From contig OY728119.1 in NCBI GenBank assembly GCA_963277665.1, positions 321,242,206 to 321,306,205 on the forward strand: a stretch of 64,000 nucleotides of DNA, read 5' to 3'. The translations under genes and the position numbers were made by a program. The notes below the pieces were generated by a model. The model was given only the letters and a program-made list of their open reading frames with translations, was not told where the DNA came from and did no database searches. This DNA comes from Viscum album (lineage: Eukaryota; Streptophyta; Magnoliopsida; Santalales; Viscaceae). How positions within the stretch are numbered: position 1 is the first letter of the stretch; each line of letters begins with the position of its first letter. This document shows, piece after piece, positions 53,001 to 62,739 of the stretch.

Positions 53001-53529
53001 CTGCAAGTATAAGGTGAGGGAGGGGATGATGATTCATTTTTTAAAATTAAAAACATCATTTTAACTCCTCACCAACATGCCTCTGACCCAGCACATGACA
53101 CCAACTAAAATTATCTCGCGCCTAGGGTAAACATGACGTTCTGAATGAAACAACGCGCTCAAAATTTTGATCTGAGACTCCATTCATGGGTTATTCGAGC
53201 CGACCCTCATAAATAAACTTTTCCATTTCTTAACGAAAACGCCCTTGTTGGCTTTTCACACTGGTGGCCCGTGCCCGTAATGTTTAGACCCTGCCTATGG
53301 TAAACATCACGCTCGGGATGGAACCGTGCCCTCAGATTCACGTTTTGAGCTACTGTTTAGGAGATAACCCACCACTGAAATGTTCATAGTATAAAAATAC
53401 ATAATATATTTATAAAAATAATTTGGGGGACACCGGGTCTCAGAATCACACAACACCTTTGCCCTTAGATCTGGAATTATTCATAGGAATATTCTAAAGT
53501 CTGCTATGGCCAAAAACCAAGTCTCTACA
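50088..53529 (-). repeat. 5' LTR of Del-type element
   Basis: 3442 bases, minus TGTAGAGACTTGG at the right end, ...GAGTCATGATA at the left (CA changed to TA). It aligns with the split LTR at 34971-48185 and holds the same internal arrays at 50985-51180 and 51290-51500. It preserves the empty Copia target (GCCAT, 52553-52557). The GC-rich section 52490-52740 is the promoter-proximal or leader zone. Frames within (50280-51053, 51594-51842, 52073-52291, 52519-52794) are not conserved with the sister LTR. Confidence 0.9.
50985..51180. repeat. Tandem ~70-bp units, sister LTR copy
   Basis: Units starting near 50985, 51055 and 51125 match those at 35868-36060 (GGGGATACCA, CGATCTGGCATT and AGATCTCACAGA words). 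Confidence 0.65.
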
Positions 53530-53534
53530 AGTGC
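53530..53534. repeat. Target-site duplication of Del-type element (right)
   Basis: AGTGC follows the LTR; its partner is AGTGT at 34966-34970. Confidence 0.75.
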
Positions 53535-54780
53535 ATCAATTTCGGATCTACAAAGAGTAATACCAGGTAGCATTTTTCAATACTTGAATATAAATTTTCT
53601 GCATCAATCAAAGTTTGACTGAGATATTAAAGGCTATTCTTATATCTGGGATCGTTATATTGGACAAGGAAGGAACGTAATGATTTCTATAATGCTGTCA
53701 CATAATGAATAAGTGTTATTCTGTCAACATGAGGCATTAATACCTGTGGAATCAAGAGATATTTATTTATGGTATCAAATTCTTCTTGTATGTCATCATT
53801 CCATTGATGGGTGACTCCCTTCTACCTTAATTTGGTGAAGTGAAAACACTTTCCCGAAAAATCGGCAAAAAAACACCAAATATAGGCCAAGCGTCCTTCA
53901 ATCCCTCTTAATTATTTCAAATTTTGAGGAGGTGAAATTCCAATGATTGATTTTGGATTCTCAGGATCAACTTCGATACCATTATGGTGTACAATGAAGC
54001 CATATAACATCCATGAGGTTACCCCAAAATCACATTTCAAGGGGTTCAGATTCAAACTGTGTTGCAGAAGTTTATTGAATACATTCTTTAGATCAGCTAT
54101 GTGATTGGAACATGGATTGGATTTTACCACCAAATCATGCCAAAAAATCAACAAATTCCCCTAATAATGTTTTTAAGATATGTTTCATGGAACATTGATA
54201 TGTTTCAATTGCATTCATTAAGCTGAAGGGAATTTCTTGATAGAAAAAGTCACCTTGAGGGGATCTAAAGGCTATAGATTACTCATGCTCATTGGCCATG
54301 GAGATTTTATTATTCCCAGAGTATCCATCCATGAAAAGAAGAGCATCATTGCTAGCTATTTCATCAATTAAAATCTCTGTGGTCAGAACCAAAAAATCAT
54401 CTTTAAGACAATGCTAAATAAGATCTCTGAAATCAAGGAAAAATCTCATTTTCCCAATCTTCTTTTTCACTGGGAAAAATTTGGCCATCCATTTAGGATA
54501 TCTAGCATCCCTGAAAATGTACGCCTTTATATGGTTATCAAGTTCATCTTCAATTTTAGAAGCTTGATTTGGGTGTGTTCTTCTTGCTACCTACTTGAAC
54601 CATCGATGTTCATATGGTAAACACAATTGATGAGTTGATACATCAGGATTAAGGCCTCGAATTTCTGTATAAATACAAGAAAATATATCTTGATGTTTCT
54701 TTAAAAATAAAGCATCACCTCTTTCTCTTCTGAAGTCACAGCCATTCTAATCCGAGTGGGTGTGGATCTTCTTATATACC
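53535..54780 (-). pseudogene. pol: Tat pol, part 1: reverse transcriptase
   Basis: From about 54700 leftwards: FLKKHQDIFSC, GLNPDVSTHQLCLPYEH, HIKAYIFRDARYPKWMAKFF, KKKIGKMRFFLDFRDLI, ALLFMDGYSGNNKISMA, AFRSPQGDFFYQEIPFSLMN, then an 80-codon open piece (54154-53912) with LIFWHDLVVKS and LNPLKCDFGVTSWMLYGFIV. The active site FWHD stands where the family has YVDD, so the enzyme is dead. After GISPPQNLK the frame is lost, but LCRSEIDA near 53540 leads up to the Del-type insertion and resumes at 34965. Tat-type wording (FMDGYSG, GIEVDP) supports the lineage. Confidence 0.85.
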
Positions 54781-54956
54781 CAGATTTATTTCTCTAATCT
54801 TATCCATAGTGGTAAAAACACCTTCCTGAAATGCTGGATGAGCATCCTTGAGATCTTCCAATTATTCTTTATTAATAGTTACTTCTTCTGTTTCTTAATT
54901 AATTGCAGATGATGAAACAAAACATTAAGAGTTAGGGGAAGAATCCATATTTTAAC

Positions 54957-54961
54957 ATCCT
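54957..54961. repeat. Target-site duplication of insertion 3 (left)
   Basis: ATCCT, identical to 60771-60775. Confidence 0.85.
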
Positions 54962-57597
54962 TATAACAACCATTCTTTTTTATTACAGACATAAACCTAA
55001 TTTATTATAAAATATCTTCCCATGAGAGAATATAGAAGATAGAGAGGTATAGTGTCATTGGGGATTATGAAAATTACAAAATAGATTAGAACATAAAGCA
55101 CGCTACATATTTATTGAAAACATATTTTACATGGCCACTACACTCCCTCATTCTTAGAATTGAATATGATAACCTGAGGACATGCATAAGAAAAGGGTGA
55201 GCTATAAAGCCCAGTAAGGGAATAAACATGGAATAAAATGATAAATACAATATATGTTAAACTATAGGCATATCAGTGTAGCACAATAGAAACATTAATA
55301 TAAAGGAAGAATAGTGGATGATAATCATAACCTGGAAATGTGGAAACAAAACATATCATGGAATTAGCATGAGCTAAGGATCATTGCACATGGATCATGA
55401 GTAAACGATCATTGCACACGAAGCATGAGTAAAACCGTGATACACATGAATTATCATGATTAAACACCCATTTCACTTGACGTAAAATGATACTATACAT
55501 TACCCAATAAATTGGTGCACTATCAGGGCACACCATTCTTCAACATTTCATTTCATGCATAAGAGTGCCACATGGATCATATAACACGGAATAAATCAAA
55601 ATCAAATGTTATTCCATGAATAATTAATTTGGAATAAATACATCAAACTAAAACTCAATATTTATATGATCATAAAGGTGAATACCCTTGATAGATTCAT
55701 ATGTATGGTATTCACTACACAATGATATTGGGTTAGAAAAATGCGGTGTAGTTTCGGCAGCATAACGGCGTGATATAAGTTTTCATGAAAATGGATGATA
55801 AGAGTGAAATAAGTGTCTTGTAATTTGTACATGAAATGGAGAGTAAGGGGTAATATATATACATGTCCCAACAAATGTAATGATATTCATATGCATAATA
55901 CAAAAGAATTACTTTGACGTAAAAGATGAGAGAGAAATCCCTCATGGAATTTTGGCACTGTAGCAGGTGTACATGGGAGGCATTAATGTGAGAGAAAGGG
56001 GTTTCCAATCATCCAAACATAAATATGATAGTATGGGGGAGGTGTGAAATCATACCCTAACTTTTGTAATTGAAAAAAGGTCATAAAAACATAAGCATAA
56101 TTGAAACAAAATGTAAAAGGAAGAAATCCCTTACTAGGAAGTGTGATCCCAATGGTATGGGAGAGTCTTGCAAGAGGCTTCATGTGAGCTTGGGTAACCT
56201 TTTTCGGATTCTAGATAGAGGAGGGCAGAGTTTGGATGATTTCTAAAGGATTTGAGTGAAGAGGTTGTGGCAACTTGTGTGGGATTATATTGGAAAGGAG
56301 AGGGAATTCTTTTCTATTTAGGTTTGGGTCACCACATAATAAACTAATAAATACCACAAACCATCCCATGGTTTTTTCGAATGGGGATTGGAAAAAATAT
56401 TTATATGGCTAATGGATGAACATCTTTAAATATTGAGGGTGCTTATGTGGAGGCCAGTCACACTCTCAAGGAAATTCATTTAAAAAGGGAAACTATTTTA
56501 TAAATCTTAGAGGGTCCAGTAATGTTTTGTAAAATAAAAAAACCTAAAATATAATTATTTTATTGATAAAACATATGTTGGTAGTATTAAATATTTATAG
56601 TATTTTATTACTTCACTATTGGGTCATTATGATGTCATAAAACACATTATATATTTAAATGATAATTAATTTTTACCCAAAAATTCGATATCATAGAAAA
56701 TTAGAAAAAATTCACAGTTGGATAATTTCAAAAATATGATTCCAAAAATAATATTCAATTTATCTAAATAATTTTCTAAATATGTGAATTTTTATGTTTA
56801 AAATAAAAACCACCATTTATTGAAAATTCATGGGTTTTGACAAAAATGACTTTCAAACCGTAATAAAAATCACAATTTCATTCATAATATTATATAAAAA
56901 TTTATATTTAATAAAATTTTATTTAATAATAATAATATTTTATTAAAATTTTATTTAATTTAAAAATTCACTAATTCATAAAAAATGATTTCTTAGTATA
57001 ATATTAACTAAAAATATTATTTGTACATTAAAATATATTTACAATGTAAAAAAAATAAAATGAATGTATATTAATTATTATGTACAAAATAATTCACATA
57101 TTCATAGTGATATGGTCTTGTTATGTAACCCTTTATAACACCAGCATAAGACTGAAGGGTAAGGTGCGTGATGGAGACAGACTCTTGGGTGGCTCAGATA
57201 ACATTGCTCGGGTGGTAATCTCTACTAACATCCACATCTTCTGTAGTCGGTTCTACTCAAGCATAATGTGTTCAAGCTTGGCTTGGGCATCATCAAGATC
57301 TAATCCAAGTGACTCCACCTTTTTTTCTAGCACCAACATATGGGTGTCGTACAGGGAATGTCTACTGGATAAGGCCATCACTACCTTTGCATGAGTAAAT
57401 TGTATTTGTTAAAGCCCTAATTTAATATTATCCATGCGATCACTGTTCGATGACTAAATTATCAACGCTCACAATTAAAAATTTTATTATAATAACTAGA
57501 AACATAAAACCAATGAACTTCACATTTTATGTAACCATAATAAGACATTTAATTAGATCAATTGGAATTAAAATTAATAAATGTTTGGGTCGTTGCA
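54962..57597 (-). repeat. 3' LTR of insertion 3
   Basis: Begins TATAACAACC and ends GGGTCGTTGCA on the plus strand. Aligns throughout with 58103-60770, for example AGGACATGCATAAGAAAAGG at 55180 and 58320. Contains the coding-like fragment at 57140-57352. Overlapping short frames (55662-56183) recur only in part in the sister LTR and are not called genes. Confidence 0.9.
57140..57352 (-). pseudogene. Coiled-coil-like coding fragment inside LTR
   Basis: Minus-strand frame: THMLVLEKKVESLGLDLDDA, QAKLEHIMLE, a stop, NRLQKMWMLVEITTRAMLSE, PPKSLSPSRTLPF. The sister LTR encodes a related text at 60310-60545 (SKLRKEVE, stop, LGFYLDHAQSKLEHVKVDRN, EITTRAMLSEPP). The section is less AT-rich than the rest of the LTR. 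It looks like a piece of a coiled-coil protein, perhaps a transposon gag N-terminus or a host gene, caught by an ancestor of the element before it inserted here. The source is not identified. Confidence 0.4.
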
Positions 57598-57612
57598 ATC
57601 TTCCCCCCTTAA
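57598..57612 (-). other. Polypurine tract of insertion 3
   Basis: On the minus strand CTTAAGGGGGGAAGAT directly precedes the LTR start TGCAACGACCC. Confidence 0.8.
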
Positions 57613-58089
57613 GAATGTTCACTGTCAAAATTTATTTTCCCAACACTAAAATAGATGACATATAAATAGATTTTAATTTCATAAAATATAAATCTATTGG
57701 CTTCAATCTAGGTTATCCATAATCTAATTTCTATCATATATTCATAGGGGAATTTTTTTAATTCCCTTAATGATGGATCATACTAATATTGTAAATTTAC
57801 CAATGCTTATTCCCTGGGAGTTTCGTAACCAAGTGTGAAGCAAGTTCCATTGTCATGCACCAGTTCCCATTTGTGTCTAGCTCAAAGTGGTGTTTTTGGG
57901 TTTTACCCATAGGATATATATGTTCTAGAGACGCCTCTACCTGTTAGTATCCAGACTGGATTTATTTGATTGATAAACCACTTACTCAATACTCTCCAAT
58001 ACATAGGGATGTTTTTATTACACTTATTCTTTTCTATAATCCTTTGGTAGTGTTTTCTAATCCTAATTCCTAAAATTACTATACTTATA
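57613..58089. other. Interior of insertion 3, no coding signal
   Basis: About 480 bases without recognisable gag or pol text in any frame. It seems to join a leader-like end (right) with a pre-polypurine end (left), as after an internal deletion. Confidence 0.5.
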
Positions 58090-58100
58090 CTCTAATACCA
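58090..58100 (-). other. Primer binding site of insertion 3
   Basis: On the minus strand TGGTATTAGAG starts two bases after the 5' LTR end; one C-to-T change from TGGTATCAGAG (initiator tRNA-Met). Confidence 0.85.
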
Positions 58101-58992
58101 ACTATGACAACCCTGCACTTTTATTTCACACTTGAACATGATTTATTACATTAAATCTTAACTTGATACAATAGATAAGATCGATAGGTCTTGTGTATTT
58201 GGGGAATAGTAACATTACATAATAGAATAGAACATAAAACACACTACATCATTATAGAAAAAATCCTTCACATGACCACTACATTCACTCGTACATAGCA
58301 TTGCATAGGATAACCTGAGGACATGCATAAGAAAAGGGTGAGCTATAATGCCATGTAAGAGAATAAACATGAAATAACATGAGAAATATAGTACATGTTA
58401 GGAAATAGGAATATCATTAGGGAACAAGACATACATTAGAATAAAGACATGATAAATCATGATAATCATAACATTGAAATGTTGCAACAACACTTAACAT
58501 GGAATTAGCATGAGCCATGGCTCATTTCACATGGAGCATGAGTGAACCCTCTCTGCACATGAAGCACAGGTAAAACCTCATTACACATGAATAAGCATGA
58601 TTAAACAGCCATTGAACATGAATTATCATGATACTATTCTTTACCCAATGCATTGGATCTCTATCAGGGTGCACCCATCTTAAACATTTCATTTCATTAA
58701 TAAGTGTGAAACCTAGATCATATAACATGGAATCAATCAACATTATAAGTTATTCCATGATTAAATAATGTATAATAAATACATGAATGTAAAATTCAAT
58801 TTTTATTTGTTCATAATGTTTAATAACATTGATAGATACATGGGTGTGGTATTTACTACATAATGATCTTTGCTGAGAAAATTATGGTGCCATTTCCGCA
58901 GCATAACGGCGTGACATAAGGATTCATGAAAATGGTTGATGAAAGAGAAAATGGTGTCTCATCATATGTAAATTAAATTGATAGTAAGGGGG

Positions 58993-59018
58993 AATATATA
59001 TATATATATATATATATT
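58993..59018. repeat. (AT)n microsatellite in 5' LTR
   Basis: An unbroken AT run of about 26 bases. The matching place in the sister LTR (55849-55862) has only a short TATATATA, so it grew or shrank after insertion. Confidence 0.8.
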
Positions 59019-60309
59019 TCCAAACAAACATAATTGAATTTAGATTCATAATACAAAACAGTTACTTGGATGTAAAAGAAAAGAGAGAAATCCCTCACGG
59101 AATTTCGACATTTTAAAGATTGTTCAGGGGAGGAATTAATGAGAGAGAAATGGATATCCCATCATAAAAAAATCAGACAGTATGGGGGAGGTGATAAATA
59201 ATACCCCAATATTTGTAATTGAAAACAAAAGGGCATAATAATATAAAGAAAATTTGACAAAAATGAGAAAATAATATATCCCTTACATAGATGTGTGATC
59301 CCAAAGGCATGGGAGGGGATTGAGAGAGGCTTATTGGGATCTTGGGGAACCATGGGAGGATTATAGATAGAGGAGGGATGTGGTTGGATGATCTCCAAAT
59401 GCCTTTAGTGAAGATTAAGTTAGAGCTTGTGTGGGTTTTTAAAGGACAGGACAGAGAAATCATTATTATTTAGGTTTGGGACACCACATAATAAACTAAT
59501 CAATACCCCAAACTAGACCATGGGTTTTGAAACATTCTTTTCCAAAGTGGAGTGGAAAATAATATTTTAAAAGTACAATGGACGAACATCTTAATATATC
59601 TATGGTGCATATGTAGAGGTGAGTCACCCACTCAAGGAAATTCATTTAAAAAGTGAAAATGTTTTAAAACTCTTGGAGGGTCCACTAAAGTGTTCTAAAA
59701 TAAACAAAAAATACATAAAATCATATTATTTTTTTGATAAAACACATATTTTCCAATAATAATTATTATAGTATTTTATTACATCACTATTGGGTAATTA
59801 TGATGTCATAAAACACATTATATATTTAGACAATATTTAATTTTTACCCAAAAATCTGGTTGTCCCCGAAAATTATGAAAAATTCACTGTTGGATAATTT
59901 CGACATCCTGATTCTAAAAATAATACTCATATTATCTAAATATTTTTCTAAATATGTGAATTTTTAGTTTTAAAATAAAAACTGTCATTTATCGAAAATT
60001 CATGGGTTTTGACCAAAACTACATTAAGACCTTAATAAAAATCACAACTTCTTTCATAATATTATTCAATAATTTAAATTTAATAAATGTTATTTAATAA
60101 TAATTATATTTTATTGAAATATTATTAAATTAAATAATTCAATAATTCTTCAAAATTTATTTCTTAGTTGAATATTAACTAAAAATACTATTTGTACATT
60201 AAATACTATTTAAAAAGTAACAATAATTAAATGAATGTATAGACATTATTATGTAAAAAATAATGTAGATATTCATATTTCTAATGTCTTCTTACATAAC
60301 CTCTTTAAA

Positions 60310-60545
60310 ACTCGCATAATACTGATGGGTAAGGTATTCTATGGTGACAGACTCATGGGGTGGCTCGGATAACATCGCTCGGGTGGTAATCTCTATTTAC
60401 ATTCACTTCTCATGTAGTCGGTTCCGATCAACCTTAACATGTTCAAGCTTGGATTGGGCATGGTCAAGATAAAATCCCAATTATTCCACCTCCTTTCTGA
60501 GCTTCGAAAAATGTTTTTTTTGTATTGCGAAAGTCATCTAGATTA
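60310..60545 (-). pseudogene. Coiled-coil-like fragment, second LTR copy
   Basis: Counterpart of 57140-57352, with AQSKLEHVKVDRNRLHEK and IEITTRAMLSEPP on the minus strand and three stops. Downstream text diverges from the first copy. Confidence 0.4.
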
Positions 60546-60770
60546 GGTCATCGCTTCCTTTTCCTGAGTAAATTGGATTTGTTAAAGCCCAATATTTATA
60601 CTAATAATGTGATTAATATTAAATGGATATATTAGCAATGGTCCCAATTCAGAATAGTATTTTAATATCTAGAAACATAAAACCAATGATGCTTTCATTT
60701 TATATATCAATAATAAATCATTAAATTAGATCAATTGGAATTTTCATTCATGAATGTTTGGGTCATTACA

Positions 60771-60775
60771 ATCCT
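60771..60775. repeat. Target-site duplication of insertion 3 (right)
   Basis: ATCCT, identical to 54957-54961. Confidence 0.85.
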
Positions 60776-61304
60776 GATGAAGGGGCCACCATTTCCGACC
60801 CTATGGATAATTGATAGTATTTCTGGAGTAATTAATAGGAGATGATGGGTTGGGAATCAAAATCTTTGTCTTCCTATATCATTGAAACAATATCTTTTAC
60901 TCTAATTGATTATGTAGAGAATTGTCGTAGTTCAGTGGATGAAATGAAGACATCTCCATTTAAGCTTTAATCGCAGCTTGATAAATCAATAATTTCTCCA
61001 AAAAAGTTTTTCTTGATTATCAAAATTTACTGTATGGTTGTTACATGATGAATTCATGGATTTTGATTTAACTTTTCATTTTGATTAATATGAAACACAT
61101 TATATGTACAAAAATGTATTAATGGGTTTATTGGGATCCTCTCCAGTCCATTCAGAGAATTAACTCAGGATATATCCTTTGTCATAGACCTCGTTCCTTT
61201 TGTGTGATAAAACTCTTCCTCAATGTATTTATATTAACATGTTTTGAATATACCATTGTCACTATAAAATGTTCTTATGTAAAAATTGATACACTAATTA
61301 AGAC
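60776..61304 (-). other. pol: Tat protease-to-reverse transcriptase linker
   Basis: Minus-strand linker of the Tat pol between protease and the insertion at 60770. No motif stands out, and stops occur in all frames. Linkers of this kind are poorly conserved. Confidence 0.45.
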
Positions 61305-61640
61305 ATTGGTGGTATGACGAAGGTATGGTCGCATGTTGACGCAGTAAGGGCCTTCCAATAAGACTGTTGAAGACTATGTCCTAATGAACTACTATGAAAT
61401 ATTAATTAGATAGAAGATCTGCAAACTGTGTTCAGAGTGTAATCTCGCCCAGTGGTTCTTACTCATTTTTTTCAAAACCTTGAATCATTAATATAGATAA
61501 TGATAAGTCAGATTTAGTACGTCCAAGTCAACAAAGGGTATGAACAAGAATGAGTATGACTCTAAAGCCATTATCAATGAAGGATCTTTGAATGTCCATG
61601 TCATTTACCTTTCCAGATAGATACAAGGGTTAAATATGTC
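61305..61640 (-). pseudogene. pol: Tat protease relic
   Basis: From about 61620 leftwards: SGKVNDMDIQRSFIDNGFRV, where the active-site DTG has become DNG. Then LILVHTLC, MIQGFEKNE, LGEITL, and near 61330 IGRPLLRQHATIPSSYHQCL, the usual C-terminal 'GRPWLH...VPSTYHQC' of Tat-type proteases. An aspartic protease of this kind cuts the gag-pol protein. Stops and frame changes mark it as dead. Confidence 0.75.
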
Positions 61641-62739
61641 CATATAAAACATCATCCTCATCTCCATCTATAAAAGATATGACTTCATGACATTATGCGG
61701 GATCATTCTCTATACAGTAAATCTCAGAAGAAGCAACTTTTGTTTTAAGCTCTTGAGTAATTGAAAAAGCCTCAATAAGTGCTTCACGAAGATCTATTGA
61801 CAGAATAATGGCATCTCAAATTGACAGTGTCACTGCTACTTGGGGCCATTGTTTCAAGAAATCAAATTTTTGGTCAAAAGTTCTACATTTACCAATATGG
61901 AGATGTGGTTTTGTAGGTGCATTGGAAGTTTATGTTTCTGATGTAAATGTACCTTGGGTTATAGAAGAAGCTTGAAATACTACTGGCATTGATATATTAG
62001 ACTGATATGGACTATTTACATGCCAAGAGGAAGATAGTGGGACGTCTAACCAGTCCCCCCAAAAAATAATGGTGGGACTGAAGCTGTCTTGCGTGGAAAA
62101 TTCTCATTGTTCTTATTGAGCCTACTAAATTTCTGTTCCATGAGTTTTTTGTTTAAACATTTTTTGAGAAGGGGTAGAGTTAAAACAGTGTCTCTTAGAA
62201 TACACATGTCTTCCCTTGTATCCTAGAACTTTTCCTCTTCCTATATTTCCCCAGTTTGATACAAGGAACTCAGGCTGAATTTAATAAGAATCACCATTGG
62301 CATAAATATATGTTAAGTGGATAACATTAATAGAAAAAAAGATCAAATTTTCATCTAATGAAGATTCTTCTTAGAAGGATAGTTCTGGTTCTGTCGTTTG
62401 GCAGGGCGGTGCCCGTTCTTTTGAAGCAGATGGCATGAAATCTGCCAAGGTCAAGGAAAACATTGGCCTTAACATGACCTCATATTCTTATGGCTGATCC
62501 TTATTTTCATTATTACGTTCATTCATTAAGTATTGACATTTTTATGAAAATGGGTTTTCTATGGTAGATGTAGTGGAAGACACAATTGGTTGTTTCAACT
62601 ATGTTCTTAGAATGATATGAGTTTTATTGATCATTTTCTTAATCATCCAATCATCATATTTCTGTATATTTTTACTTCTATATTTCTAAAATTCCACTTT
62701 TTCTTTGGATCAGTAGTAATAACACATTCTACTTGAGAT
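61641..62739 (-). other. Tat gag-protease spacer region
   Basis: Broken minus-strand coding text between the gag zinc finger and the protease. Hydrophilic pieces are visible, but no domain. Such spacers are long in Tat elements. Confidence 0.4.

Larger units (their letters stand above)
34971..53529 (-). mobile_element. Del/Tekay-type Gypsy element with gag only
   Basis: The 3' LTR (34971-37457 plus 47162-48185) and 5' LTR (50088-53529) are minus-strand copies of one another, with a 5-bp target duplication. The internal part is only 1.9 kb (48186-50087). It has a primer binding site next to the 5' LTR, a gag relic and a polypurine tract next to the 3' LTR, but no protease, reverse transcriptase or integrase. 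The LTR ends read TGTAGAGAC (minus, 53529) and ...TCATGATA (for TCATGACA), typical of Del/Tekay chromoviruses. It interrupts the Tat pol and is itself interrupted by a Copia element. It is either a non-autonomous gag-only element or an internal deletion. Confidence 0.8.
54962..60770 (-). mobile_element. LTR element with 2.6-kb LTRs and 0.5-kb interior, no genes
   Basis: Two direct LTRs (54962-57597 and 58103-60770) surround only 505 bases, with a polypurine tract next to the left LTR and a primer binding site next to the right one, so it lies on the minus strand. A perfect 5-bp target duplication flanks it. The LTR start TGTAATGACCC / TGCAACGACCC suggests a Gypsy chromovirus relative. With no gag or pol it is a LARD-like or internally deleted element. 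It sits between the protease and reverse transcriptase regions of the Tat element. Confidence 0.85.
58103..60770 (-). repeat. 5' LTR of insertion 3
   Basis: 2668 bases, plus-strand start TATGACAACCC, end GGGTCATTACA. Partner of 54962-57597. Carries the coding-like fragment at 60310-60545 and an expanded AT tract at 58993-59018. Confidence 0.9.

Noticed and set aside
57080..57394. 104-codon plus-strand frame
   Set aside because: It is the shadow of the LTR fragment whose better text is on the minus strand, and it is not conserved in the sister LTR.
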